In this document: piece after piece, positions 31,071-42,365 of the stretch | Layout: each line of letters begins with the position of its first letter | How positions within the stretch are numbered: the stretch's first letter is position 1 | NCBI GenBank assembly: GCA_009746045.1 | Contig: RPFO01000213.1 | Span: 8,375,314-8,439,313, forward strand | Direction of reading: 5' to 3' | DNA: 64,000 nucleotides | DNA from: Mesostigma viride | Taxonomy: Eukaryota; Streptophyta; Mesostigmatophyceae; Mesostigmatales; Mesostigmataceae | Notes under the pieces: generated by a model | Database searches by the model: none | What the model was told of the DNA's origin: nothing | What the model saw: the letters and a program-made list of their open reading frames with translations, nothing else | Position numbers and translations under genes: made by a program

Positions 31071-34000
31071 CTGAAATGGCAAGCTCCCGAGCGCGCGTTG
31101 AGGGACGTCAACAACGAGGTGCGTCATTGTCGAATTGTCGCCATTGTTTTCCATTCGTTTGATGTAGCGTGCTTGGGGAGGGGGCGTGTGCTAACCGACC
31201 GCGGCGGCTGCGATCTTGTGCTGGCGCTCGCAGGTGATCGTGTGCGAGGGCCACACGGCGCGATGGTGGCTCATGCCGCGCGTGACGCGCGTCTTCACGC
31301 GCATGTACGACCCCGACCTGCGCAACCCCGAGCTCTTCTACCTGCGCGTGCTGCTGGAGAAGCGCGCCGCGCACTCGTTCGAGGAGCTGCGCACCGTGGG
31401 CGGCGTGTTGCTCAGTAACGAGATGGCGTGCCGGCGGCTGGGCCTGCTCGAGGACGACGACGCGGCGGTGGAGAGCATGCGCATCGCCGCGCGCCGGCTG
31501 GAGACGCCGTACGCGATGCGGCGGCTGTTCGTCATCCTCGTGCTGCAGAAGCTGAGCACGATGAGCGCGCTGTGGCGGTTCAAGGAGGAGATGATGAAGG
31601 ACCACCTGTTCTACGCGTACGAGGACGTGCACGGCGGGGTGGGCCGCAGAGCCAAGCAGCCCATCACGCTCGAGGACCGCGAGGCCGCGCTCGCGCGCAC
31701 GCTCGCCTACCTGGACAAGCGGCTGTCGGCCTACGGCTACGACGTCTGGGAGCTGGAGCCCGTGCTCAAGTGCCGGCGCGACAGGGGCGAGGACGTGTGC
31801 CGGCGCAAGCGCAAGCACGACGACGACGACGACGCGAACATCCTCGCGCCCGACCTGAGCAAGTTCTCTCTCGTGCAGCGCGAGGCGTACGAGACCTTGC
31901 TGCTGGCGATCAAGGGGCTCAGCCCGGACCGCCGGCTGTTCGTGGACGGGCCCGCGGGCACGGGCAAGACCATGGTCATCAACGCGGCGATGCAGCAGTC
32001 CGCGCGCGACGGCTTCAAGGTGGTGCCGATGGCGTTCACGGGCGTCGCGTCGCTGCAGATGTGGGGCGGCCACACGTCGCATCACGCGTGCGGGTTCCCG
32101 CTCGAGCTCGACCTCGAGTACGGCTGCCGCGTGACGCGCAACTCCGCCAGGGGGCGCACGCTGTTGGAGGCGCACGCGCTCGTCGTCGACGAGATCGGCA
32201 TGATGAACGTGGAGCTGATCCATCTCTTGCACGAGCTGCTGGTCGAGCTCACCTTTGTCAAGGAGCCGTTCGGCGGCAAGGTCGTCATCTTCGCCGGCGA
32301 CTTCCGGCAGGTGGCGCCCGTCGTCAAGGGCGCCAGCGAGCTGGCGACGGCCGACGCCAGCGCGGTGCGGTCGCCACAGTGGGTGGGCGTGCACCGGCTG
32401 CCGCTCGAGTTCAACTACCGCGCGCGCGAGGACCCGGAGTACGCGCAGTTTGTCGCCGACGTCGGCATGGACAACGTCGCGTACGAGGCGGTGATCGACG
32501 ACCGCACGCACCAGGAGGTGGCGATGATCCCGCTGCGCATGGTGCAGCCGGTCAAGGACGAGGACGAGCTGATCGCGCACACGTTCCCCAACGTCAACGA
32601 CGCGAACGCGTGCATGCGGTCCTCGATCGTCGCAGTGACCAACAAGGCGTGCGACGACATCAACGCGGCTGTCCTGGCCAAGCTGGAGAACCAGGAGCGC
32701 AGCACGTTCAGCCACGACCGCGTCGCCAAGTCGGGGGAGAGGGTCTCCATGAGGACCCTCAACTGCGCGCGTCAAGACGGCGTCCCCGACCACGAGTTCA
32801 AGTGGAAGGTGGGCGCGGTGGCCATGATCACGCGCAACCTGTCCCACAAGGACAGGTTGCAGAATGGGACGCGCGTCGAGCTCGTAGACGAGCAAGACGG
32901 CGCGTTCCTCGTGAAGACGCCGGACGGGGAGCTGCACGCGATCCCGCGGATCGCGTTCAGCATCGACGCCGACAAGTTCAAGATCCTCAGGATGGCCTAC
33001 CCTTTCAAGGTACGTGGGCGCGCGCAGGGAGGGGCGGGGTGAGCGCCATGCGGTGTCGTTGCTTGCGGTGTCGGCTCACGCCTTGCGATCGTATGACTTG
33101 CGGTGGCCTTGGCTGAATGCTCCCTTGCTTTCCTCGATGTCTTGCTTGCTTACGTCCGCGCGTTTGTATGGTCGTCGCGCAGCTGGCGTATGCGGTCACG
33201 ATCAACAAGTGCCAGGGGCAGACGCTGGAACGCGTCGGCCTCTGGCTCAAGCACGACGTGTTCGCGCACGGCCAGCTTTACACGGCGCTCACGCGCGTGG
33301 GCGCGAGGGGGCACATCCGGGGCTTGTTCGGCTACGAGTTCGATGGCGTCGGCTACAGCAGGAACATCGTCAACTGGACGATCCTGCAGGGCGCGGGCAT
33401 CAACATGCGCAACAAGGCGGAGGACCGCGTCAAGGCGCGCATCCGGAGGCGCCAGCGAGGCCGGCGCCGCGCACAGGCATCCGACGACTGGGAGCTGCCG
33501 GACCCGATGAGCGGCGAGCCCCAGGACAACGAGTATGACAACCCCGACGACGAGGACACGTGGGAGCTCGGGGATGACGAGGCGTGTGCGGAGGCCGACC
33601 AGGCGTGCGCCGATGACGCGGCCAAGAGGCGGTGGAGGCAGGTCGTCGAGGAGCCACTGTGGGCGGACTTCATGCTGGAGAGCGACGGCGAACAGGATCG
33701 CGACATCCTGCGGCAGGACGGCTTGATGTCCGACGGCGAGCCTGAGGAGCCCGAGCTGCTGTTGTACGAGGGTGGCGACAGCGACGAAAACGAGGGCGTG
33801 CCCGACCTAGGTGACTGTGAGGATATGGTAAGCATATGCTGACTGTGAGGATATGGTAAGCATATGCCGCCGCCGTCGTCACGAGATGAAAGCCTCCCTT
33901 GGCTGCACCGAGCGTGCGCGCCCGCTGCTGACGCATCTCGTGCGCGTGTGACCTCGTGCGTGGCCGTGTGCGTGCCGCGTTGTTTTGGCGCTCAGGGGCT

Positions 34001-34515
34001 GGACGAGTACGGCGACCCGCTTGACGACGACCGCTGCGACGCGCCGTCGGCGCCCGACGACTTTTGCGAGGAGGTGAGTGCTGCTGGCCCATCTCGCGTG
34101 CTAGCGCCCTGTTCCGCGTCCACTCGTCCTCCTTTTTGTTGCTCACATTCGCCTCCGCGATCGCTTGCCGACCCTCACAGGACGACGACTCCGGGCTGGG
34201 CGCCGCCCTCGACGACTTTCGCGACTGCGTGGGTCAATTCGACGACTACCCCTACGTACGTTTCCCGGTGCCGCCGTCTTTCTTGACGCGCGTTTCCTAC
34301 CTCCGCCTACCTTTGCTGCGCGCGCCACGCGTCCAGGGACGCTGAGCCGATCGCCGTTCGATGCGGTTGCGTGTCGTGCGATTTTTCCCTTGCAGGACGA
34401 TGACGACTCGGACCACTCGTACGCGGATATCCGATCGGGCCCTGAAATCGGGCACGTGGCCGTGGGAGCGAAATGCCCTCCGGATTTCACGATGGAGGAG
34501 CGCGACGCGATAGCG
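31071..34515 (+). CDS. Helitron-type SF1 (Pif1-like) helicase, six exons
   Basis: Exons by GT-AG splicing, all phase 0: 31,071-31,118, 31,234-33,009, 33,183-33,827, 33,996-34,073, 34,181-34,255 and 34,396-34,515 (914 codons). The second exon opens with the Helitron pre-helicase block: [20 protein letters not shown], then LRTVGG and [11 protein letters not shown]. Helicase motifs follow: GPAGTGKT (Walker A, 31,948-31,971), [10 protein letters not shown] (Walker B, about 32,177-32,206), [10 protein letters not shown] (about 32,290), then across the third intron [15 protein letters not shown] (33,183-33,227) and LYTALTRVG (about 33,276). Helitron helicases unwind DNA during rolling-circle transposition. 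The C-terminus is a highly acidic Asp/Glu-rich tail spread over four small exons. No Rep/HUH nuclease was found upstream, where a satellite fills the sequence, so the start is unknown. The last exon can splice in frame to the protease region at 35,620. Confidence 0.85.
33813..33868 (+). repeat. 28-bp tandem duplication carrying a splice donor
   Basis: GGATATGGTAAGCATATG occurs twice, at 33,821 and 33,849, so the GTAAGC donor of the third exon is duplicated. Using the second donor would pass through an in-frame TGA at 33,840-33,842, so only the first donor is productive. Confidence 0.85.
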
Positions 34516-35619
34516 GTGGGTCTTTGAGCTTGCAGCGGTGACTCTTCCACTTCCCTTGCTAGCCGTTGCCAGCGCGCTCTCGGTGCAGGGCACGTGCTAG
34601 CGCGCGCGAGGCACCATGGCACCGCCTGGCCATGTCCACCCCCCAAACGATGGACCTGCGAGCCCCCACTTTGCACACATGATGGACTAGTGTGGGGCAT
34701 GCCTCCTCCCAAGTTTCAGCCCAATCCAAGCTCATTTTCATATTTTAGGACCCTGGCCCACCTCTAAGGGTGGGCACGTGCTAGCGCGCGCTAGGGACCA
34801 TCGCACCCCCTGGCCATGTCCACCCCCCCAAACGATAGACCTGCGAGCCCCCACTTTGCACACATGATGGACTAGTGTGGGGCATGCCTCCTCCCAAGTT
34901 TCTGCCCAATCCAAGCTCGTTTGCATGTTTTAGGACCATGGCTCACCCCTAAGGGTGGGCACGTGCTAGCGCACGCAAGGCACCATGGCACCGCCTGGCC
35001 ATGTCCACCGCCCCCAAACGATGGACCTGCAAGCCCCCACTTTGCACACATGATGGACTAGTGTGGGGCATGCCTCCTCTCAAGTTTCAGCCTGATCCAA
35101 GCTCGTTTGCATATTTTAGGACCCTGGCCCACCTCTAAGGATGGGCACGTGCTAGCGCGCGCTAGGGACCATGGCACCCCCTGGCCATGCCACCCCCCCC
35201 AAACAATAGACCTGCGAGCCCCCACTTTGCCCACATGATGGACTAGTATGGGGGAAGCCTCCTCCCAAGTTTCAGCCCAATCCGAGCTCGTTTGCATATT
35301 GTAGCACCATGACCCATCCCTAACGGTGGGCACGTGCTAGCGCGCGCTAGGGACCATGGCACCCCCTGGCAATGCCCCACCCCCAAACGATGACCTGCAA
35401 GGCCCCACTTTGCCCACAAGATGGACTAGTGTGGGGCAAGGCTGCTCCCAAGTTTCAGCCTGATCCAAGCTGGCCCACCCTAACGGTAGGCAGCCTTCCG
35501 CCACACTAGCGTTATTGCATGGTGCGCAAGGGACCATGGCCCCCTCTGGCATGCGTTCGCTGACCTCGCCTGCCCACTCGCGATCGCGTTCACGGTGCTT
35601 GTCGATTGCGCGGTCGCAG
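34516..35619 (+). other. Predicted 1.1-kb intron filled by satellite
   Basis: The donor GTGGGT at 34,516 follows an exon ending DAIA. The acceptor GGTCGCAG ends at 35,619, followed by GCCGCGATGG. Phase is 0 on both sides, like every other intron of this gene. Most of the intron is the ~184-bp satellite. A separate downstream gene starting at the ATG at 35,626 is the alternative. Confidence 0.55.
34588..35512 (+). repeat. ~184-bp satellite array, right (about 5 units)
   Basis: Unit starts are at 34,690, 34,877, 35,063, 35,246 and 35,431 (periods 183-187 bp), with a partial unit before. The array closes with the same terminal segment as the left array (CAGCCTTCCGCCACACTAGC, then the CTCTGGCATGCG end). 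Confidence 0.95.
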
Positions 35620-38600
35620 GCCGCGATGGTGTTTTCGTCGGACGAGGAGGAGGACGTTGGAGACAACGATGCCTCACGGGATTCGGAGCGCGGTCCCGCT
35701 GACGGGCGCGAGACGACCGTCGACGCCGCGCCGGGCGGGCCTGTCCCGGCGGTGGCGGGTCAGGTGCCGGCTGGAACGCACGGGGACGCCGCACCGCACG
35801 CCGCTGCGGCCGCCGGCGTGCCGGGTGACCCCATCCTTGGGACAGCGGACCCTGCAGACCCAACGCTCGTGGGGACGGCGCGCGAGCATGGCCGGGACGT
35901 CGAGGGTCTCCTGACGCACGTGCGCGGCGTCCTCGCGGCGTGCCGAGCGCTGCTGCCGCGACTGCAAGGGGTCCCACTCGGCGCGCCGCCTCGCCGCGAC
36001 CCCGTGGAGGCGCTGTACGCGAAGCTGTGCGCGTCGCGGGCGCGCGGCGAGCTGGGCGGGCAGGACCGGCTGCGCTTTGATGGGGGCAGGGACGGCCTGG
36101 CCGGGTTCGGGGCGGCCTCGCTTGCGCCCGCCGAGTTCGCGATGACGCTGCTCCTGTGGTCGCGCGAGCACGTTGGCGGCTCGCCGCCGCTGCTGGTGAG
36201 CGACGAGTGCGAGCAGCTGCGCGGGCTGTTGGGCGGGGACGGCGACGTCGCGGACGTGGTGCGCCGGTTGCTGGCGCACGCGGATGCGCACACGTTGGTC
36301 GAGCGCACACCGTGCTGCGTCGACGCGCGCTGCGAGGCCGCGGCGGACGAGAGCGCGCTCGACTTGGTCGACCTCGGCGCGGGCGAGGGGACGCTCGCGG
36401 AGCGCATGGCGGCGCTGCTGAGGCGCGGGCGGCCGGATGGCGCCTGCGTGGATTGCGGCGAGCCGGGCGCCAGCCGCGGGCGCCACCTCGATGGCGGGTT
36501 CCCTGCGAGCGTGCTGTTCCACGTCGCGGGCGGGGCGGACTTGCGCGCGTGCGGGGGGGCTGCCTGCCGTCGTCGCTTGACGTGCGCGTCGTGGACGGCC
36601 CTCGTGGGCAAGAGGTCGCCGCGGTCGCGCGCCTGCGTGGCTTTGTGCAGGTAAGGGCCGGCAGCGGACTCGTTTTCTGCCGCGCCGTCGACGGCGAGGC
36701 CAGTCGGTTCCGAGTCGTCGACGCGCTCACGGGCGGCGTCACTGTGGAGACGCTGCGGCTGGATGACCTGGAGCAGCCCGTACTCGTGTGCATGTACGCC
36801 GTGACAGCGGCCGAGGACCCGGCGAACGCGCGAGTCGTGGCCCTCGCAGGCAGCCACCTCTCCCGGGGCTGCCGGCGAGCGCGCTGCCACTGCAGAGAGG
36901 AGGCGCGAGGAGGACGCCACGGCCCCTGCTGCCGCTCAGGTGGCTCCTTGCCAGGAGCGGACGGGTTGCGGCGCTTGCGCCATGTTCGATCGGCTGATGG
37001 CGTCGCACGGCCACGTCCGGCTGTGCGCCGACCGCACGCGCACGTTTTCCTGGCGCGACAACTGCTGCCACATGAACGCGGCGCTCGAGTTCGTGTGCGA
37101 GCTGCTGCTGCTGCTGCAGACGCCCGCCGTGTCGGGCTTGCGATTCCTGACGTGCTGCGCCGCGGGAGAACCCCACGACTGGGGCTGCGAGCTGGGGCTG
37201 GAGCTGCTGCGCTGCGTGCTGGGGTCGCGCAAGGGCGGGGCCGAGAAATGGACGCGCGGCGCGACGCGGTGCTGCGCGTGCTCGACAGGCACTTGCCCGG
37301 GCGAGTGGCCGCCGACCCGGACGACGCGTATGACAACATGAGGATGCTGATGCAGCACGTGGCGGCCGGCGGCCCGCGCTGCGGCGAGCGCACCTGCGAG
37401 CTCGGCGTCAGGTCGGACGACGGCCCGGTGGAGCTGCCGCTGTTGGTCATCGACTGCCATGACGAGTGGGACGTCGCGACGCGCCTCGCGTCGGTGTGCC
37501 GAGAGTACGCGCCGGACGTTCCCGTGGCTTGCGGTCTGTGCCAGCAAAAGGACTGCGTCGCGCTGCGCCACTACGACGAGCTGCCGCGCGTGCTGCCCTT
37601 CGGCCGCCTGAACCAGCTGCCGCCCGGCGCCTATCGCGGGGCGGGCCTGCCAGAGACGATGCAGCTGACCCTGTCGGTCGGGCCGGCGCGGCGGCAGGTG
37701 CGCGTGACCGCGCGGCTGCGGGCCGTGGTCGAGCACACGGGCGGCCACTTTGTGCTGCTGCGCCGTCGACGAGCGGGCGCGCGGTGGGAGGTGGTGGACG
37801 GGCTCGCCAAGTTGGACGGCGTGAGCCACCGCGACCACGTCGACTTGGCGCGGCTCGCGAGGCTGACGGACGCCTGCTGCTACGTGCTGGATGAGCAGCC
37901 GGGCGCGACGCCGGCGCTCGACGAGATGGACTGCGACGACGGCGTCGCCGCGCACACGCTCGTCGGGGACAGCGAGTCGGCCGTCGTGCGGGAGTGTTGG
38001 CAGGACTTCGTGCACCTGCAGGACGCGTGCGAGGGCCTCGCGCTGCGGCAGCGCAGCGACGTGGCGTTCAAGGGGCCGCTGTCCGCCCCGCTGGAGCTGC
38101 TGTACGCGGTGCTGTGCCGCTGCCAGGCGCAGAGCGCCGCGCGCGACCTGCGCTGCGTCACCTTCGACCGGGCGGGGCAGGTGGGCGGCGCAGGGGACGT
38201 GGGCGCGCGGTTTGCGCTGGCGCTGCTCATGGCCGTGTGGCAGCGCGCGCAGGGCACGCAACAGCACGTGGACGCGGCGTCCGGCGAGCTGGAACGCGCG
38301 CTGGCGGCGTTCGAGCGGCGCGGCGACGACGGGTCGCTGCTGTTCTCGCTGGAGCTCATGCTGTCACACGTCGACGCCCCGCGGTTGGTCGAGCGCGGTC
38401 CGTGGTGCGTCGCGTGCGGCCAGCCTGTCGGCACGGTCGTCGAGACCGAGCTGCCCTTGGTCGACTTGGCGCGCACGACGGGCGGCCTGACGCATCTCAT
38501 CGCGGCGGCCGTCAAGGAGCGCGTGTCCACGGGCGAGTGCGCGGCGTGCGGGTTCGCCTGTTGCCAGAGCTTGCGCAGACTCCACGGGCGCTTGCCCGCG

Positions 38601-40163
38601 TGCCTCGTGTTCCGCGCTGCCGACGAAGCGGTCTTGAGCGCGGGCAGGGTCCCGCCGGACCGCTTCTCAGACTGGCTTGCCCTCGGCGACGACCACGAAA
38701 TCGAGGTGGACCTGCGCCTCTGCGGCTTCGTCCAGCGCACGTCCGGCGACCGCCTCTCTTTCTGGCAGCGCGCCTGCGACACGCCCGACGGCTGGTGGGT
38801 CAGCGACGGCACGGGACCGGCGCGGCGGCGGCGCGACCGGGACTTGGCGGGCGGGGCGGCCACGGAGATGGTGTACGCGTACGAGGTGGCGGCCGCGGCC
38901 GGCGCCGCCTACTATGACGAGGACCTCGGCGACGCGGCCGATGCCCCCTTGGACGCGCCGGCGCCACAGGAAGCAGAGCGCGCGCCGCGTTCGCCCGTCG
39001 TCGTCGACGGCGATGGCCAGGACGAGCGTGCCTCGCACGCAGCGCCCGTCCGACCCATCGATGTGTCGCGCGATGACGACGTCGCCATCGACACGGAGTC
39101 CCTGACGCGACCGCTGGCAGCGGCGCCGCGCGACGACGACTGTGTGAGGACGGGCGAGGGGCAGGACACCACGCCATTCGCGTTCCGACCGCGCAGGGCC
39201 GCGCAGCAGCAGCCGCTGGTGGCGGACTGCCATCGGTTCGTCACCTTCTTGCAGCAGAACGGCGGCGCGACTCTGCCTCCGAACCCGCGCGGCTCGTACA
39301 AGTGGGGCGAGAACAGCTGCCCCACCGACGCGGCGCTGGGGCTGCTGTACTTGGCGCTGGCGGTCACCAAGGAAGGTCTGCGCCTGCTGACGTGCCACCG
39401 CGCGGACGAGTCGCACGGCGACGCGTGCGCGCTCGGGCTGCTGCTGCTGTTCTGCATGCACGCGTCCAGGACCGGCAACGTGTCCATCATGACGCGCGCG
39501 AGGGAGGCGGTGCGGCCGCGGCTGGACGCGTCGCTGGGGAGGGCCCGCGGCGCGATGGACAGCGTGACATCTACCGCCGCGGGCCTGCTCCGGTACGTGG
39601 ACGGCGTGGTTCCTCGCCAGGGCGACTTCGCCTGCCGGGCGCCGTTCCCGGTCGACGGTCGGCTCGTCGACGTCAACAAGTTCACGCTCAGCCCGTGGGA
39701 AGCCGACCGCATGGACATCGACGAGCGCATCGCGGCCGCGTGCACGCAGGAGCGCATGGGCGCGCGCCCGCCGTGCCACCACTGCGGGTCGCCCCGCTGC
39801 GTGCCTCGACGCTACTTCGACCGAGTGCCGCCCGTGCTCGTCTTTCTGAACGTCTCCAGCCACCTCCCGCTGATCAACTACGTCGGGAGCGGGCTGCCCA
39901 AGACGCTGGAGATGACCCTCTACATCGGCCGCGCGTGCGTGCAAGTGCGCGTCGCCTTGCGGCTGTGCGGGGCGGTCGAGTACCGCCCAGCGCACTTTGT
40001 CGTCTTGCGGCCGGTGGACTTGGACGCGGGCACGTGGGAAGAAGTGGACGACGGCCCGGGGCTGTGCGCCCCAGTCATCCGCATCCACCCGCGCATGAAC
40101 CTCGTCGCCCTGGCCACCAAGACGACGGCGTGCGCGTACTCCGTGACGGTGCTCGATCGGTGA
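35620..40163 (+). CDS. Four tandem USP-like (peptidase C19-fold) domains, C-terminal part of the helicase locus
   Basis: About 1,510 codons end in TGA at 40,161. Four units alternate. A1 (about 36,000-36,820) and A2 (about 38,060-38,920) keep the helix-like PVEALYAKLC or APLELLYAVLC start, Cys pairs and a terminal strand-rich part, but lack the catalytic Cys. B1 has RDNCCHMNAALEF (about 37,053) and EHTGGHFVLL (about 37,734). B2 has ENSCPTDAALGLL (about 39,309) and EYRPAHFVVL (about 39,979). The latter pairs resemble the Cys and His boxes of ubiquitin-specific proteases, and CxxC pairs resemble the USP zinc ribbon. Acidic and Asp/Arg-rich linkers separate units. The frame changes near 36,550 (in a run of seven G), about 36,830 and about 37,240, so the first half is broken in this sequence. 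From 37,245 to the end it is one uninterrupted frame. Activity is unproven. Confidence 0.65.
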
Positions 40164-40388
40164 ACACCGGGGGAGGCGGGGGGGGGGGGGGAGGAGCGTG
40201 GATGCAACTCGTCACGCGGGAGTTGCGTGCAGGGGGGGCCAAGTCACCTGCCGTGCCCGGCATCTAGCGCGGATCGCGACGGTTTGTATGGCTACACGGC
40301 TGACACGTTCGCACGTTCAAGAGCACGCAGCACGGTGAGTTCATCCTGTTGCGACCGTCCCAATCACCTTATAGTGCGTGAAGGTGCA

Positions 40389-40700
40389 GCCTGCCTTGCG
40401 CAGACTAGAACGCAACCGCATTGCACCGCGCTCCATTCCAGGTACGTGCCCGTGTCCCAGTATCATAGTCCTCGCACTGACGTTGTGTGCAGCAGCTTGC
40501 ACTTCTACTCGATGCTAACACGCGGTCTGCTCAGCTTGCCCTTCTACTCGATTGCCGGTGCTGACCTCCCGTGAGGCAGGGTGAAGGCACATTGCAATCG
40601 CCGTCGGGGACGAGCTCGCGTGGATGCAACTCGGAGGAACGCAACCACATTGCAGCGCGCTCCATTCCAGGTATGTCCCGGTGTCCCAGTATCACAGTCC
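40389..40700 (+). repeat. Diverged tandem duplication (~200-bp period)
   Basis: Words such as GCGCTCCATTCCAGGTA and GTGTCCCAGTATCA recur at about 40,427-40,470 and 40,660-40,700, and a CTGCTCAGCTTGCCCTTCTA word at about 40,528 recurs in altered form near 41,652. Confidence 0.7.
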
Positions 40701-40734
40701 CTCAGGCTGCGTCCCTCACGCTCCACACACCTTG

Positions 40735-41050
40735 GCAGCCCCCACACCGATAGGCCCCCATTCCCACGCACGCATGGCAGCCCCCCCACACCCGGCGCAT
40801 GCGTGCCAGCCCGCCACCATTCCCACGCACGCATGCTAGCCCCCACACACACACACGCACGCATGCCAGCCCCACCCCCAAGCCACCCATGTATGGCAGC
40901 TCCTGCCCACACCCACGCACATTCCCAGCGCCAACACAAACCCACGCACGTATACCAGCCTCCTTCCCCCACCACGCATGCATGGCAGCTCCACCCCACA
41001 CCCACGCACGCATGCCTCCCCCCCCACACACCCAGCCGCTGCCTGCTAGC
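40735..41050 (+). repeat. ~29-bp minisatellite, plus orientation
   Basis: Degenerate units of CCCACGCACGCATGCCAGC type with C-rich spacers. Outlying member of the family that builds the arrays from 46,318 onward. Confidence 0.85.
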
Positions 41051-42094
41051 AAGTACGTTGTGCTTGCATGTGGCTGCCTGCCGCATCCCCCTACCCACGC
41101 CACTAGGCTCACGGCTCACGGTGCATGTCTCATGCCCCATTTCGAGCTAATGACGTAACATGTTCACACGTGGCTGCCTGTCCTTCATGACCCATGCCCC
41201 ACGTCGCAAGGCTCATCGCTTGTGGCTCATACTCCATGCTTGCCTATCCACACCCACGCACGCATGCCAGCTCCGCCCCACACCCACGGATGCATGCCAG
41301 GACCCCGCCAACCCACGCACGCATGGCATCCACGCATTCCCACTCCCCCCGACACTGACGCACATTATCGCTCCTCATCACTTGCCTAAGTCCCCGCTCG
41401 CTGCTTTGCACCCTCAAGTGGTTTATCACGCCTTCCCGCAGTACCCCTGATTGACGGCTTGCCCCTATTCACGTGCATGTGGCTGCCCGCCTGATTGCCG
41501 CATCCCCCAACCCCATGCCCCAAGGCTCATGGCTCATGCCAGCATGTCATGTGTCCCTTGCCGCTCGCCCGCCATCCTACTCGTGCGGCATACCCTTGCA
41601 ACATCCCACCTACTACAGTGTCATCGACTTTCAATGCATGTTATATCGCAGTCTGCTCAGGTTGCCCTTTTACTCCATTGCCTGTGCTGACCCCTCCCCC
41701 GCACAGAAATGGCGACAGCCGAGGTCGCTATGCCAGCCATGCGCACTACGGCCGCTCCATGTGATGGTTGTCACGGAGAAATCAATTAATAAAAAAAAAA
41801 TTCCCATACAATTATGGCCATACAATTGTGCATGTGCAAACGATAGCAAATCTCAAATCTGGCTGTCGCAGCGCGGATCATTTTATTACAATTTATTATT
41901 TTGGTTCATGTAAGAAATTATTCTGGCAATTATTCTGGTCATGAAATAAATTTCATGTGTTTGCACAGATACCATAATCATGTCTAACATTATTGTAGTG
42001 TGCTGGTCAAAACCCCAAGACAATTAAGTGGCAGAGGATGAGCGTCAACTTGATTTTGTTGTGTGGGGGGCTCGCATACTTCCGTGGGTTTCTG

Positions 42095-42365
42095 GGCTGG
42101 CTGGCATGCATGCGTGCCTGTGGGGGCGGCCTAACATGCGTGTGTGGGGGGAGTGCCATGCATGCGTGGCTGGCACGTGTGCGTGGGTTCATGGGGTGGC
42201 TGCCATGCGTGCATGGGTGTGAAGTGGGCTAGCATGCGTACATGGCTGTGGGGGTGGCTGGCATGCATAAGCGGTTGTGGGGTGAGGCTGCCATGCGTGC
42301 GTGGGTGTGGGGGGTGGCTGGCATGCGTGCGTGGCTGTGGGGGGTGGCTGGCATGGATAAGTGGT
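42095..42365 (-). repeat. ~29-bp minisatellite, inverted orientation
   Basis: Units of GCATGCGTGCGTGGGTGTGG type, the reverse complement of the left-arm array. Confidence 0.85.

Noticed and set aside
31108-32937. 609-codon open frame antisense to the helicase
   Set aside because: It is a shadow of the GC-rich coding strand. The plus strand carries all helicase motifs, and the antisense product has no recognisable domain.
36156-36940. Arg/Ala/Gly-rich part of the 1,335-codon frame between about 36,860 and 37,240
   Set aside because: Protein-like sequence with the USP Cys box lies in the neighbouring frame there. The long frame is open only because of GC richness.
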